Below, in pieces: positions 55,113 through 64,000 of a DNA stretch of 64,000 bases. This DNA is from Eretmocerus hayati (taxonomy: Eukaryota > Arthropoda > Insecta > Hymenoptera > Aphelinidae). Both the position numbers and the translations under genes were made by a program. The stretch spans positions 88,013,282-88,077,281 of the forward strand of contig CM056741.1 in the NCBI GenBank assembly GCA_029851415.1, read 5' to 3'. Each line of letters opens with the position of its first letter. Within the stretch, counting starts at the first letter, position 1. The notes beneath the pieces are model-generated. The model did no database searches, had not been told where the DNA came from, and was given only the letters and a program-made list of their open reading frames with translations.

Positions 55113-58061
55113 ACGCCGTATCTAATAAGCTTCCACTCCCGATTAACAACACATTTCAACGATCTTGAATATTTTCTTGCCTGTCATCAATCTTATGATG
55201 CTGTAGCACTCAGTGAGACTTTTCTCAAGCCTGATCAAGCTAGCTCTGTCTTCAACTTAGCCGGGTACAACTTACTTCGAAATGACCGAATCGGCAAGGA
55301 TGGCGGTGGAGTTGCCCTTTTTCTGCGTGACTGCTATAAGTCAAAGATTCTAGCTTGCTCTGACCCCCAGTATGACAATACCCCTGAGTACATGATTGTT
55401 GAAGTCAAATATGAAAATGTTAAGATTCTGATAGCAGTCGTTTACCGGCGTCCGGAAGCCACGTACCCCATTGAACTATTTGAATCCCTCTCTGAACTCC
55501 TACCAGCTTATCCCAATTTCATAATCACAGGCGTTTTCAATTTTTATATGCACATGAAACATCCGGATTCTGACTATTTTCGTGAATTACTTATTGCGCA
55601 TGGTCTCAAACTGGTTACATCTGAAACAACTCATCACGTGTTATATGCAGATGGCTCACGATCGGATACCTGGCTCGACTTGTTCATTGTTCCCTCGTTG
55701 GATTTTGTCCGTTCATACCACAAGTCAGATGTGCCCTTTGCGGCTGGTCATGACTTGATTAGTCTCGAATTTAACCTTCCCTCATTATCTGTTGCACCCA
55801 AAACAATTCAGACGCGGAATCTCAAATCGGTGAACTTTGATCAACTACGTGACTATTTGGAGTTCAGGCTGATCCAGACTGCAGAATGCTCTAAGATCAA
55901 TTATTCGAATACCCAAAATTTTGTTTCATCATTGGCTCAACACCTTGCTAATACAACCCTCGAGGCCTTCAATGTTCACGCACCGTGCAAAACTATCACA
56001 ATACGCCCACATCAAAAACCTTGGATCTCGAATGACATTAGAACCATGATGAGTGCTCGGGACGCAGCGTATCGGTGGGCAAAAGAGTCGAAAAAACCTG
56101 CGGACGTTCAAAATTTTAGAAGACTGAGATCTGAGGTGAGCAACAAAATTGATAGTGCTAAGAATCAGTATCTTTCATCCCTTCTTCAAAATTCAAAAGA
56201 TCCTAAAACTCTCTGGAAAGAACTCGGAACAATAGGTGTTGCAGCACCTAAGTCTCCCTCTCCTCTCAAATACTTCTCAGCACAAACACTAAACGAACAC
56301 TATGCTGCTATCTCCCGCGGTTCCCCTCCACTTCAACCCATTGACATTGAAAGCGTACTAAACATTCCTCTCAGAAATGTTGTTCACGGCCAATTTGAGT
56401 TCATGCCCATCTCTGGTGAGGACATTGATGAGGCTCTGGCTAAAGCTACAAAAAATTGTACAGGAGTGGACTCAATATCCACTTCCATGTTGAAATCGGT
56501 CTATCCGATACTCCGTCCTCACCTCATAGAACTATTCAACACTTCAATTGAAAATGGAGTCTTTCCCGACTGCTGGAAATTAGCGTCAATCATACTACTT
56601 TCTAAGACAGACCCTCCTGCAACACCTTCGGACACACGCCCCATAGCAGTACTCTCTGAACTTTCCAAATTATTTGAACGCATCATCCACAAACAGTTAC
56701 TGTCATATCTCACGACTCATAATCTGCTTGATGCACGACAGTCTGGTTTCAGGCCTCATCACTCAACACAGACTGCCCTTCTTGGATTTACGGAAGATGT
56801 ACGTCTAGCCAGTGATCGATACATGGTAACTGCTCTGCTTCTCTTTGATTTTTCGAAGGCATTCGATACCGTTTCTCACAAGCTCATTCTCGAGAAGCTT
56901 CGACGCCTGAACTGTTCAGATACTGTCATAAAATGGTTCTCGAGCTATTCATCTGGTCGTCATCAAGCAGTACGTGATGAAGACGGATCCATTTCTGATC
57001 CGATTGAGATCTTTGCAGGTGTGCCACAAGGAAGTGTTCTGGGTCCTCTCTTATTCACAATATTCATCAATGATCTTCCTAGCTTACTGCAACATGCGAA
57101 GCATGGTATTTACGCTGATGATACTCGTATATATGCTCATTGTCGCGTTCCAGATTTGACCAAGTGCTTACGGCAGTTAAATGATGATGCTGATCGAGTA
57201 TATGAGTGGGCCCGTACCAATTTAATAAAACTCAACCCTGACAAAACCAAATTTATGATCCTCGGTAGCTCCATTTACATCAAATCAATAGACTTTTCTT
57301 CGCTTCCTCCACTAATCATCAATGGAGTGACCATTCCACATTCTGAACAAGTAAGTGACCTCGGTGTTCAGCTTGAGTCCTCTCTCAAATGGAATAAGCA
57401 CATCAACGGGATATCAAGTCATGTTCATGGTGCCCTCTACAAATTACGTTTCCATAAGCGTGCCTTATCCAAAAGTCTGAGACAGCGGTTAGTTGAAGTC
57501 CTGATTTTTCCATACTTTGATTATGCATCCTCTGTTTATAATGATGTGCCCAAGGAGCTGAACCTCAAACTCCATCGGCTATTGAATGCATGTGTTCGTT
57601 TTGTTCACGGTGGGATTCCTTGGGATGCCCCGGTGACCCCGTATCGACTAGCACTGGGCTGGCTCACAGTTGAGGACCGTCGCGAGTACTTACTAGCAGC
57701 GCTTGCTTTTGGGGTTATAGCATCAAAACAGCCGTCGTATCTTGCAAATTTATTTCGTCTGAGAATTGACACGAACTTTCGCTTCTCGACTAGGCATACC
57801 CCACCACCTTTATTATATGCAACACCTCGGACTGACGCACTAAAAAATTCATTTCACATAAGAGCTTCTTTCTTTATCAACTCCAATGCCCCAGATACGG
57901 TATTTCAGCTCAAACTCCTTGATAGTTTCAAGACTCTGATCCGTAATAAACTTTTACTTAATGAGGCTGCAACGTGGCGTACGCGGGCGGTGAACGATGC
58001 GCTGTTGATGAACCCTCTCCCCAATGACAGTATGCTTGAGAATTTACTGAGTGACTCGTGA
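55113..58061 (+). CDS. LINE ORF2: endonuclease and reverse transcriptase (CR1/L2-like)
   Basis: The frame is open from about 55053 and no ATG occurs before 55392, so the true start is lost or non-AUG. An APE-type endonuclease contains VALSETFL, the GGGVALFL region and AAGHDLIS. The usual GDFN motif reads GVFN (Val codon at 55533), removing a catalytic-region Asp. The RT contains SKAFDTVSH, GVPQGSVLGPLLF, the YADD box (57111-57122) and LNPDKTKFM, then a C-terminal region without RNase H. RT is uninterrupted over more than 900 codons. Its product would nick DNA and reverse-transcribe its own RNA at the nick. Confidence 0.9.
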   Translation, partial: TPYLISFHSRLTTHFNDLEYFLACHQSYDAVALSETFLKPDQASSVFNLAGYNLLRNDRIGKDGGGVALFLRDCYKSKILACSDPQYDNTPEYMIVEVKYENVKILIAVVYRRPEATYPIELFESLSELLPAYPNFIITGVFNFYMHMKHPDSDYFRELLIAHGLKLVTSETTHHVLYADGSRSDTWLDLFIVPSLDFVRSYHKSDVPFAAGHDLISLEFNLPSLSVAPKTIQTRNLKSVNFDQLRDYLEFRLIQTAECSKINYSNTQNFVSSLAQHLANTTLEAFNVHAPCKTITIRPHQKPWISNDIRTMMSARDAAYRWAKESKKPADVQNFRRLRSEVSNKIDSAKNQYLSSLLQNSKDPKTLWKELGTIGVAAPKSPSPLKYFSAQTLNEHYAAISRGSPPLQPIDIESVLNIPLRNVVHGQFEFMPISGEDIDEALAKATKNCTGVDSISTSMLKSVYPILRPHLIELFNTSIENGVFPDCWKLASIILLSKTDPPATPSDTRPIAVLSELSKLFERIIHKQLLSYLTTHNLLDARQSGFRPHHSTQTALLGFTEDVRLASDRYMVTALLLFDFSKAFDTVSHKLILEKLRRLNCSDTVIKWFSSYSSGRHQAVRDEDGSISDPIEIFAGVPQGSVLGPLLFTIFINDLPSLLQHAKHGIYADDTRIYAHCRVPDLTKCLRQLNDDADRVYEWARTNLIKLNPDKTKFMILGSSIYIKSIDFSSLPPLIINGVTIPHSEQVSDLGVQLESSLKWNKHINGISSHVHGALYKLRFHKRALSKSLRQRLVEVLIFPYFDYASSVYNDVPKELNLKLHRLLNACVRFVHGGIPWDAPVTPYRLALGWLTVEDRREYLLAALAFGVIASKQPSYLANLFRLRIDTNFRFSTRHTPPPLLYATPRTDALKNSFHIRASFFINSNAPDTVFQLKLLDSFKTLIRNKLLLNEAATWRTRAVNDALLMNPLPNDSMLENLLSDS

Positions 58062-58451
58062 GTCCTCTATCTCTTGAAATGAATCTGCACTACTTTCGAT
58101 ACCTGAGCAAGTTATGATAAATGAAAATATAAGGTTAATTTTAATTTTGCTTTTCTTTTTGTTATCTGCACGTGGTTGGCTCTCTGCTGTACTCAATCTG
58201 TTTGCTCAAATTGATAATTTTAAGCTACAATTCTTTTGATAATTTCACATGACTCGCTACATCAACAATATCGAAATGCTATGTTAAACTGTTTCACTCT
58301 CAGATTAAGAAAATATCTTCTGAAATTAATATGATAACAAGAGATAATTATTTATTGGATTATTATGATTCCTGTAATGTTACTAGCAGGGTTAGATAGG
58401 GTTGTACCCCAAAACCTCAATAAATGTATAATCAATCAATCAATCAATCCC
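58062..58451 (+). other. LINE 3' UTR with (AATC)n tail
   Basis: AATAAA at 58419-58424 is followed by about five AATC repeats. A short tetranucleotide tail instead of poly-A is typical of CR1/L2-type LINEs. Confidence 0.7.
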
Positions 58452-58518
58452 ACACAATAGAGCGCGCTAACAAGAGGCCCTCAAAGTCAGGACCGATCGG
58501 TTGGCACGCCTTTGAGGA

Positions 58519-58539
58519 GGGGGGGGGGGGGGGGGGGGG
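58519..58539. repeat. Poly-G tract (21)
   Basis: Uninterrupted G run followed by TTCCCGCGGGCCC. Confidence 0.8.
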
Positions 58540-59696
58540 TTCCCGCGGGCCCTTTAAAAAGGATTAACTTATCAATCAAGTCTCTGTCTCCCTGTCTTTC
58601 TGTCTCTCTCTTCTCTCTTTCTCTTCTATATTTGTGCGAGTTTTTGGCATACGATGTTCCTGTCAACGTCATTGTTCCATATGGAAATGACTACATAAAA
58701 GAAAGATGGATATGAAAAGCAACTGTGAGAAATTACGAGACCATTTCAGCCGAGTTCAACAAAATGACAAGATGACATCGTACAACTTGCAAATGTTTCA
58801 AAGTCATCTGTACATCCGAGAACAAAGCACTCTCGGACTTTTCCTCGAATGTCGAGCTTTTTGCAAGCTTCTTTATTTCGTTCAATCTTTTTCGATCGAC
58901 ACTTTTTTAATCTCAAGGCTTTCTAGGGGCTCGGAGTGGGGATGGTTTGCATTTTCCTTTGGTGGAGCTAGTTCGCAAAAAGACTAGTCGGATTCGTGGC
59001 AGTCAGCCCCCAGAACTTGATCTGTTTAGACGTGTTTTTTTTTAGCTCTGCAATCTCGGGACTTACAAAATTTTTCTCTCACAACTATCTTGAAAGGTTG
59101 AAAGGAACGAGATCTTTGTGGTGTCGTTGTCTTTGATTTATGATTGGATTTGAGGTGCAAGTTATCAGATATAGTGTTACAGAATATCAGAAAATCGTGG
59201 TGTAAAATATCAGAAAATTTTGGTGCAGATTGTCAAAATTTGTGCTATAAAATATCAGATATTGTGGTGTGAAATATTAGAAATCCCTCAAGAGTATCAG
59301 GGATCATTTGAGGAATCAGAAATCATTATTGGAATAAAATTGAGGCTAATTGCATCATCTCCAACTGAGCAGAGGATTGCTCTTTGTATCAAGAAAGAGA
59401 AAAATAAAGCTGTGAAACACCGGAACTTTCAAGTTTAGCATATTGATTCCTGTCAGCAGTACAGGAATCTTCATGAATACAGTACATACGAGTATCTGAT
59501 CTTCAACCTGCTCCATAACAATAAAATCTCAGGTAAGAGAATCTCATTATCACATGTAGAGTGGTTAAATTTGCACCATACCCGATCCGTGTAACTCCCG
59601 AAAATTGGACCAGACAGTGCCGGTATCCCACCGCTTTCTCGGAAGAGTGAGGTTTTGAGGATCTATCATTCACTCTATCGTGAAGTGTGCCCTTTT
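58540..59696. other. No gene seen
   Basis: AT-rich. Around 59150-59290 the words AAATATCAGA and TGGTGT recur as a weak short repeat. Confidence 0.4.
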
Positions 59697-60240
59697 AGCT
59701 TCAATTTGCGAGTTTGTAAAGTTGATTTGGATATGTAGATCTCGAGATATAGTGTGACCAAGGGGCGCATTTTTAATAATTTCGCACATGAGTTGTGTAC
59801 TTTCGATCATCCTAAAATTTATTTTCGGTCAAGAAACCCGTCTACACCGACATTATTTGAAATTTAAAGTTACTAACATCTTTGACTTCAATTTGCGAGT
59901 TTGTACAGTTAATTTAGATGAATAGGTCCCGAGATATAGTGTGACGAAGGATCGACTTCATAACATTTTTACACCCGAGTTTTGTACTTCTGATCATCCC
60001 AAAACTTATTTTTGGTAGAAGAATTCGTCTACATTGATATTATTTCGATTTACCGACATCTTTACTTTCGGATTGCGAGTTTGTAGAGTTAATTTGGATA
60101 AATAGGTCACGAGATATAGCGTGACAAAGGACCCACTTTATAAAATTTTTACACCCGAGTTTCATACTTTTGATCATCCTAAAGTCTATTTTCGGTCGAG
60201 AAATTCGTCTACATTGATATTTAGTCCGGGAGCTGGTGAT
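59697..60240 (+). repeat. Three degenerate ~183-bp tandem repeats
   Basis: Each unit has TTGCGAGTTTGTA, CGAGATATAGTGTGAC and GTCTACA[T/C][T/C]GA[T/C]ATT. Start points are near 59697, 59884 and 60063. Confidence 0.75.
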
Positions 60241-60250
60241 TTTTTTTGTG

Positions 60251-60650
60251 TCACATTTAGTAAAATCTAGAATAGTGTCTAAAACATTGTTCTCTGTCTC
60301 CCGATCCCAAAACCGGCGTCAGACAGCCTAGTTTTGGGGGGTTATTTTTTTATTGATTTTCAAAATGATTATTTTGACAGGTTTATGTGTCATAATCCGT
60401 AAAAGCTGAATATTTCGAGGATGATAGTTTATGATTAGAGATGCCCAGAAATGGCCGTCAGACCGCTCCAGAGTGGGGGGATACGCGTCAGCACAATTTT
60501 GAAAATCGATATGCGATAAGATCGTGTGTCATATTTAGTAAAACTTGGGAATTTGTAGTATCGTAGATCTCATGCTTCTTAACAAGATTTCAATCCTCAG
60601 ACCACTCAATGGTGGGGGGTTTCCAAATCAGACGGCCCATAAGGTGCCGG
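60251..60650 (+). repeat. Three weak ~135-bp repeats
   Basis: TGTGTCA[C/T]ATTTAGTAAAA at about 60251 and 60522, with a variant at about 60390. Each is followed by a CAGAC...GTGGGGGG-like stretch. Confidence 0.5.
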
Positions 60651-60879
60651 GTAAGGTCACGGGAATAAGGGGTCAAAATATCAATAGAGGTCCGAAAAAA
60701 TTCAGGCACGCTCTTTCTACCTCGAAGAATGGAATTCTCTTACTTTAGACCAAATTCTGTGCGAAACATAACCTACAAAAATTATTTAATTTTCCAAAAT
60801 TCTTTGGAGGTATATTTTACGTATGAAAATGTCTGGAAACATTACTGCTGGTTATCCCTGTACGCATTTACGATAGTTT

Positions 60880-61735
60880 TTTTTAAATCTCGTATTCAAA
60901 AATTTGTTCAATAAAAACAAATTCTGCTTGAATCTTTGGCGATTCGGAATGTCGATTAAAGATGCTTTCCCAATTTTTTCCAGTTTTTTCATTATAAATC
61001 GGAAAAAATCGGTCTTTTGGAAAAACATCGGTGATTTGTAGATCTATAAACGATCTACAAGATTGATCCGTACTCTTTTCCCCCGTGAAATGCATCCTTT
61101 TGGAGTTATTCTTCATCAAAGTTATAATCGAATTTGTTAATATAAATTTGCTAAATTTGTTTATAACGGGTCCTAATTATTCATCCTGGGTAATTGAAAT
61201 AATTTAGAAGAAAAAAGGTCTCTTAGTATTTTTGCCTTAGTTTCATCGATTTTAAGTAATGGAAAAAGCAAATTTTGCAACTTCTCACCCTCATTGAGGT
61301 ACTTTCCGACATCACTTCGACTTGGAAGTCGCGGAATCTTCTTTTCTCATTATTCGGAAACGATCAAACTTAGGGAAGAGTACCAGGAGACCTTTCCTTT
61401 TTTAAAATTGACTCTGTTACATAGGAAAAATAACTTGGACCCAATATAAACAATTTTAGCGAATTTATTCAAACAAATTCGATCATAACTTTGATCAAGA
61501 AAAACTCCCAAAGGATGCATTTTACGGGGGAAAGTGTATGAACTCATCTTATAGACCGTTTAGAAATCTACAAATTACCCCTCAACAAGTTTTTCTAAAA
61601 AACCAATATTTTCCGATCGATAATGGGAAAACCGTAAAAAGGTCGGAGAAAAGCATGATTTTATATGGTGAAATAACCTGGGAATTTCTTCAAAATCTCA
61701 AATTTCTTCAATTAATAAATTTTGGAATGAGATAT
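60880..61735. mobile_element. Inverted-repeat element cut by the LTR of element C
   Basis: Arms at about 60880-61160 and 61440-61735 pair imperfectly (GATGCATTTTACGGGGGA with TCCCCCGTGAAATGCATC). The right arm ends two bases before the LTR. Confidence 0.65.
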
Positions 61736-61737
61736 TT

Positions 61738-62058
61738 TGTCACGAGGTAGGCGATTGCCGCACTTGGGCAATCGCACCGTCGTGGGTTCGGCAAAGTAGA
61801 TCGAGCGATGCGATCCGCGAGATATGCATCGCGCGATCACGTTTTGCCGAACTTTGCACTTTTCGGCCTGGCCGACACATCGCGGATCGCGGGCATATAA
61901 GCCGCGATCCGTGCGCGCCGCGCCAGACCGCTCATTCCACTCACTCTCATTACACACCACTTTGTATATCAATTCTACATTCATTCAATATATATATATA
62001 TATATATCATTCCATCTATTCCCGAGTCTTTCACTTATCGTCGATCACCCACGTAACA
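61738..62058 (+). repeat. 5' LTR of gypsy-class element C
   Basis: TGTCACGAGG...CACGTAACA, 321 bp. TATAAG lies at 61896-61901 with CACTCACTCTCATT about 30 bases on. A perfect 9-bp stem with 7-base loop (61751-61775) sits at the U3 start. One base later TGGTGCTAGGTGTGCAC (62060) has the form of a primer binding site. An (AT)n run lies at about 61990-62008. Confidence 0.6.
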
Positions 62059-62153
62059 GTGGTGCTAGGTGTGCACGACTTCGTGATTTTCGCGAGATAC
62101 AGTTTTGCGAAAAGTGACTCGTCGAGTGAAGTAGACGATATCAAAAGTGCGCT

Positions 62154-62435
62154 GTGACACCATCGCCGCTGCCGACGTTCGAGAGGAGTGGGCCAACCAG
62201 GACATCGAGCTCAACGACAACCGTGCCTAACGTCGCAGCGCATAAAAGAGGGAAAAATACAGAGGAACAACTCGGCCGATCTTGCAACCAAGGAGGGAAT
62301 GATAGCGACATTCATACTCGTCATGATCGCAGGCCGAGCTGCAACTCAGTAAGTGGCATTCGATCCATATCAAATCTCCGCCGACTCATCCCACCCTTGT
62401 GTCTATCTATTACCAAAAGGAAAAGAGAAAAATGA
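62154..62435 (+). CDS. Possible leader ORF before gag of element C
   Basis: An open frame without ATG (GTG-initiated as scored) of 93 codons; its TGA overlaps the gag ATG (ATGA). The product is Ser-, Arg- and Lys-rich and unrecognised. The overlap could be chance or a coupling of the two frames. Confidence 0.25.
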   Translation: MTPSPLPTFERSGPTRTSSSTTTVPNVAAHKRGKNTEEQLGRSCNQGGNDSDIHTRHDRRPSCNSVSGIRSISNLRRLIPPLCLSITKRKREK

Positions 62436-64000
62436 CTAGAAATCCTAAAGCCTTGATCACCGGATATTTCCAAAGGAAGCTGGAAAAAGCAAAATCCGAA
62501 CAAAATCTAAACAATATACCTGATAGAGAGAGTACTTTTCGAGACACAAGGACGGGATACGCGAGCACGGACCCTCTGCCAATAAATATAGACGAGAATC
62601 AGGTACACTCGAGGTCAAATCTTCGATTAGACAAAGACTCTGCTGACACCACACAACGAAACATACACGAATCTACACAAGAACACGAAACTTCCGACGT
62701 AAACCCCACTGATTATCCACACCAAAACATATACGAGCCCAGACAGGATTGTGTAGAAACTAATGAACCCACAAAAGTACCGGTACCTATCGTCTCACCG
62801 GGAGACTTAGAATGGATCGCTCGTACCGGAAGAATTCCCATGCATCTCATGCTAGCGCAAGCTAAGACTTTGGGCTGGACCCCAGAAGGGAACCCGTGGC
62901 ACAACTTAGAGTCAAGCCTAAACGATCATATCGCGAACCCGACACTAAACCCTCGGTCAACACAGTCAATTCAATACCCATACCCACAAGCCCAATCACC
63001 CCAAAAATTTTACAACGAACAACCTCTCACGTATCCCCAAAATCCGCAAAGCCAAATAACTCAGACGGGACACTTCCAGCCATCCACCCCAATAATATCG
63101 TCATCAAATAACAACCAATATCCTACATATCCCCGTCCATCACCAACAACACAATATTTCCAACCATCAATTTCAACAGTTAACCAACCATCCCAGCAGA
63201 TAAATTACTCAGCAAACCAACTACATACCCAAAACCGCCCGACAATGCCACAACAATACCCAGAATACAACACCCAACCGATACAAACCCAAACACCGTA
63301 TTATGTACAACCACCCTTCACACAGCACATGAATAATGCGTACCAGCGACACCACATACAACAGGAAGCAACTCAACAATACCACAACATGCAACAATTC
63401 CAAGCCATAAATCCAAATTCACAACATAACGAACCGTACACATACCCACAATCTCTATCGCCACAAACTCAACAAAATACCGACGCAAATCAAACACTAC
63501 AGCAGACGACACACTTTCAGTCTCATCCTAAAAATGGGATGACACGAGAAGACCGGGCAAAACTAGACCATATTCCCGATTTTGATGGTTCACCAATGTC
63601 CCTGGCTACATATAGAGATAGAATCCGCCACGTAGTGCCAAATTGTATAAATGATCAAGAACAACGAGAAATTTCGGGGAGAATTCAGGATAAACTCAAG
63701 GGAAACGCGAAAACCGACTTTTACTACAAAATGTTGAGTTTCAGAACAGTAGACGAATTTTTAACGTCAATTTACGAAAAATACAGCATAATAGATTCAC
63801 CCGAGAGTATCTTGTTTGAAATTAACACCCTCACGGCACGACGTAACGAAAATCCAACCGATTTGGGACGCAGAATGAGTTCCCTCCTACAGAAATACGA
63901 AATCATGATAAACCTTCCGTCGGATAAGTCGGATCTAGAGAAGCAATTTAGGAGAATCGACGCCCAAATCAAAACACGCGATAGATTTTTATTCCTACTA
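62432..64000 (+). CDS. gag: Gag of element C, open to the window edge
   Basis: 523 codons from ATG at 62432 with no stop, so the 3' end lies outside. Residues 1-130 are polar. Residues 115-145 hold WIARTGRIPMHLMLAQAKTLGW, a motif also common in host-like transcript-binding folds but here of unknown role. Residues 155-365 are a Gln-, Pro- and Tyr-rich low-complexity region. The capsid-like domain starts near residue 375 with IPDFDGSPMSLATYRDRI, aligning by eye with the Gag of element A. The long Q/P-rich insert is unusual for this family. Confidence 0.75.
   Translation, partial: MTRNPKALITGYFQRKLEKAKSEQNLNNIPDRESTFRDTRTGYASTDPLPINIDENQVHSRSNLRLDKDSADTTQRNIHESTQEHETSDVNPTDYPHQNIYEPRQDCVETNEPTKVPVPIVSPGDLEWIARTGRIPMHLMLAQAKTLGWTPEGNPWHNLESSLNDHIANPTLNPRSTQSIQYPYPQAQSPQKFYNEQPLTYPQNPQSQITQTGHFQPSTPIISSSNNNQYPTYPRPSPTTQYFQPSISTVNQPSQQINYSANQLHTQNRPTMPQQYPEYNTQPIQTQTPYYVQPPFTQHMNNAYQRHHIQQEATQQYHNMQQFQAINPNSQHNEPYTYPQSLSPQTQQNTDANQTLQQTTHFQSHPKNGMTREDRAKLDHIPDFDGSPMSLATYRDRIRHVVPNCINDQEQREISGRIQDKLKGNAKTDFYYKMLSFRTVDEFLTSIYEKYSIIDSPESILFEINTLTARRNENPTDLGRRMSSLLQKYEIMINLPSDKSDLEKQFRRIDAQIKTRDRFLFLL

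Overview
The window looks like repeat-dense arthropod (most likely insect) nuclear DNA. The signs are insect-type Ty3/gypsy elements with errantivirus-like Gag and Pol, Penelope-like elements carrying hammerhead-ribozyme motifs, a CR1/L2-like LINE, many foldback and TTAA- or TA-type elements, and GT-AG introns. No confident host gene is complete. I could not assign an order.

Layout. 1-7259 is a compositionally uniform block of plus-strand ORFs from one gypsy-class retroelement. An LTR-like end and a tRNA-iMet-like primer site are followed by env, two tiny membrane-protein ORFs, three hairpin repeats and a coiled-coil ORF. After these come gag, a classical -1 slippery heptamer and protease-RT-RNase H. 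RT and RNase H are broken by a stop and frameshifts, and integrase is missing. Having env and small ORFs before gag is the most unusual thing in the window. 7260-9420 shows no gene. 9439-10425 has a 16-bp spaced dyad repeated seven times. 10555-12930 is the 5' half of a second gypsy element with a broken gag. 13458-14917 holds two overlapping unrecognised ORFs. 15562-17304 and 18516-20612 are long inverted-repeat elements. 22200-24360 may be a spliced gene for an acidic protein with SUMO-interaction-like motifs. 24995-28382 is a 3.4-kb palindrome with a second palindrome inside one arm.

29935-35700 holds two Penelope-like copies head to head, sharing the same lesions. One copy carries an inserted TIR element whose empty site is preserved in the other. 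36986-50874 is bounded by inverted ends next to TTAA and has ~0.9-kb inner inverted repeats. Inside it lie a 790-bp TIR element with a 7-bp target duplication, a TA-flanked element with an integrase-type Cys-rich tail remnant, a ribozyme-like motif, and a 3-kb foldback element with an 8-bp target duplication and a 78-bp minisatellite core. A 33-bp minisatellite appears in both orientations on either side of the right arm. 53630-55113 is another palindrome, abutting a LINE ORF2 (55113-58061) with an (AATC)n tail. 59697-60650 has degenerate tandem repeats and 60880-61735 an inverted repeat. The last 2.3 kb is the 5' end of a third gypsy element (LTR, primer site, leader, gag open to the window edge).

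Taken together, the locus is a nested TE graveyard in which inverted duplications recur. Only the env, small ORFs, gag and protease of element A, the LINE ORF2 and the gag of element C are still open.
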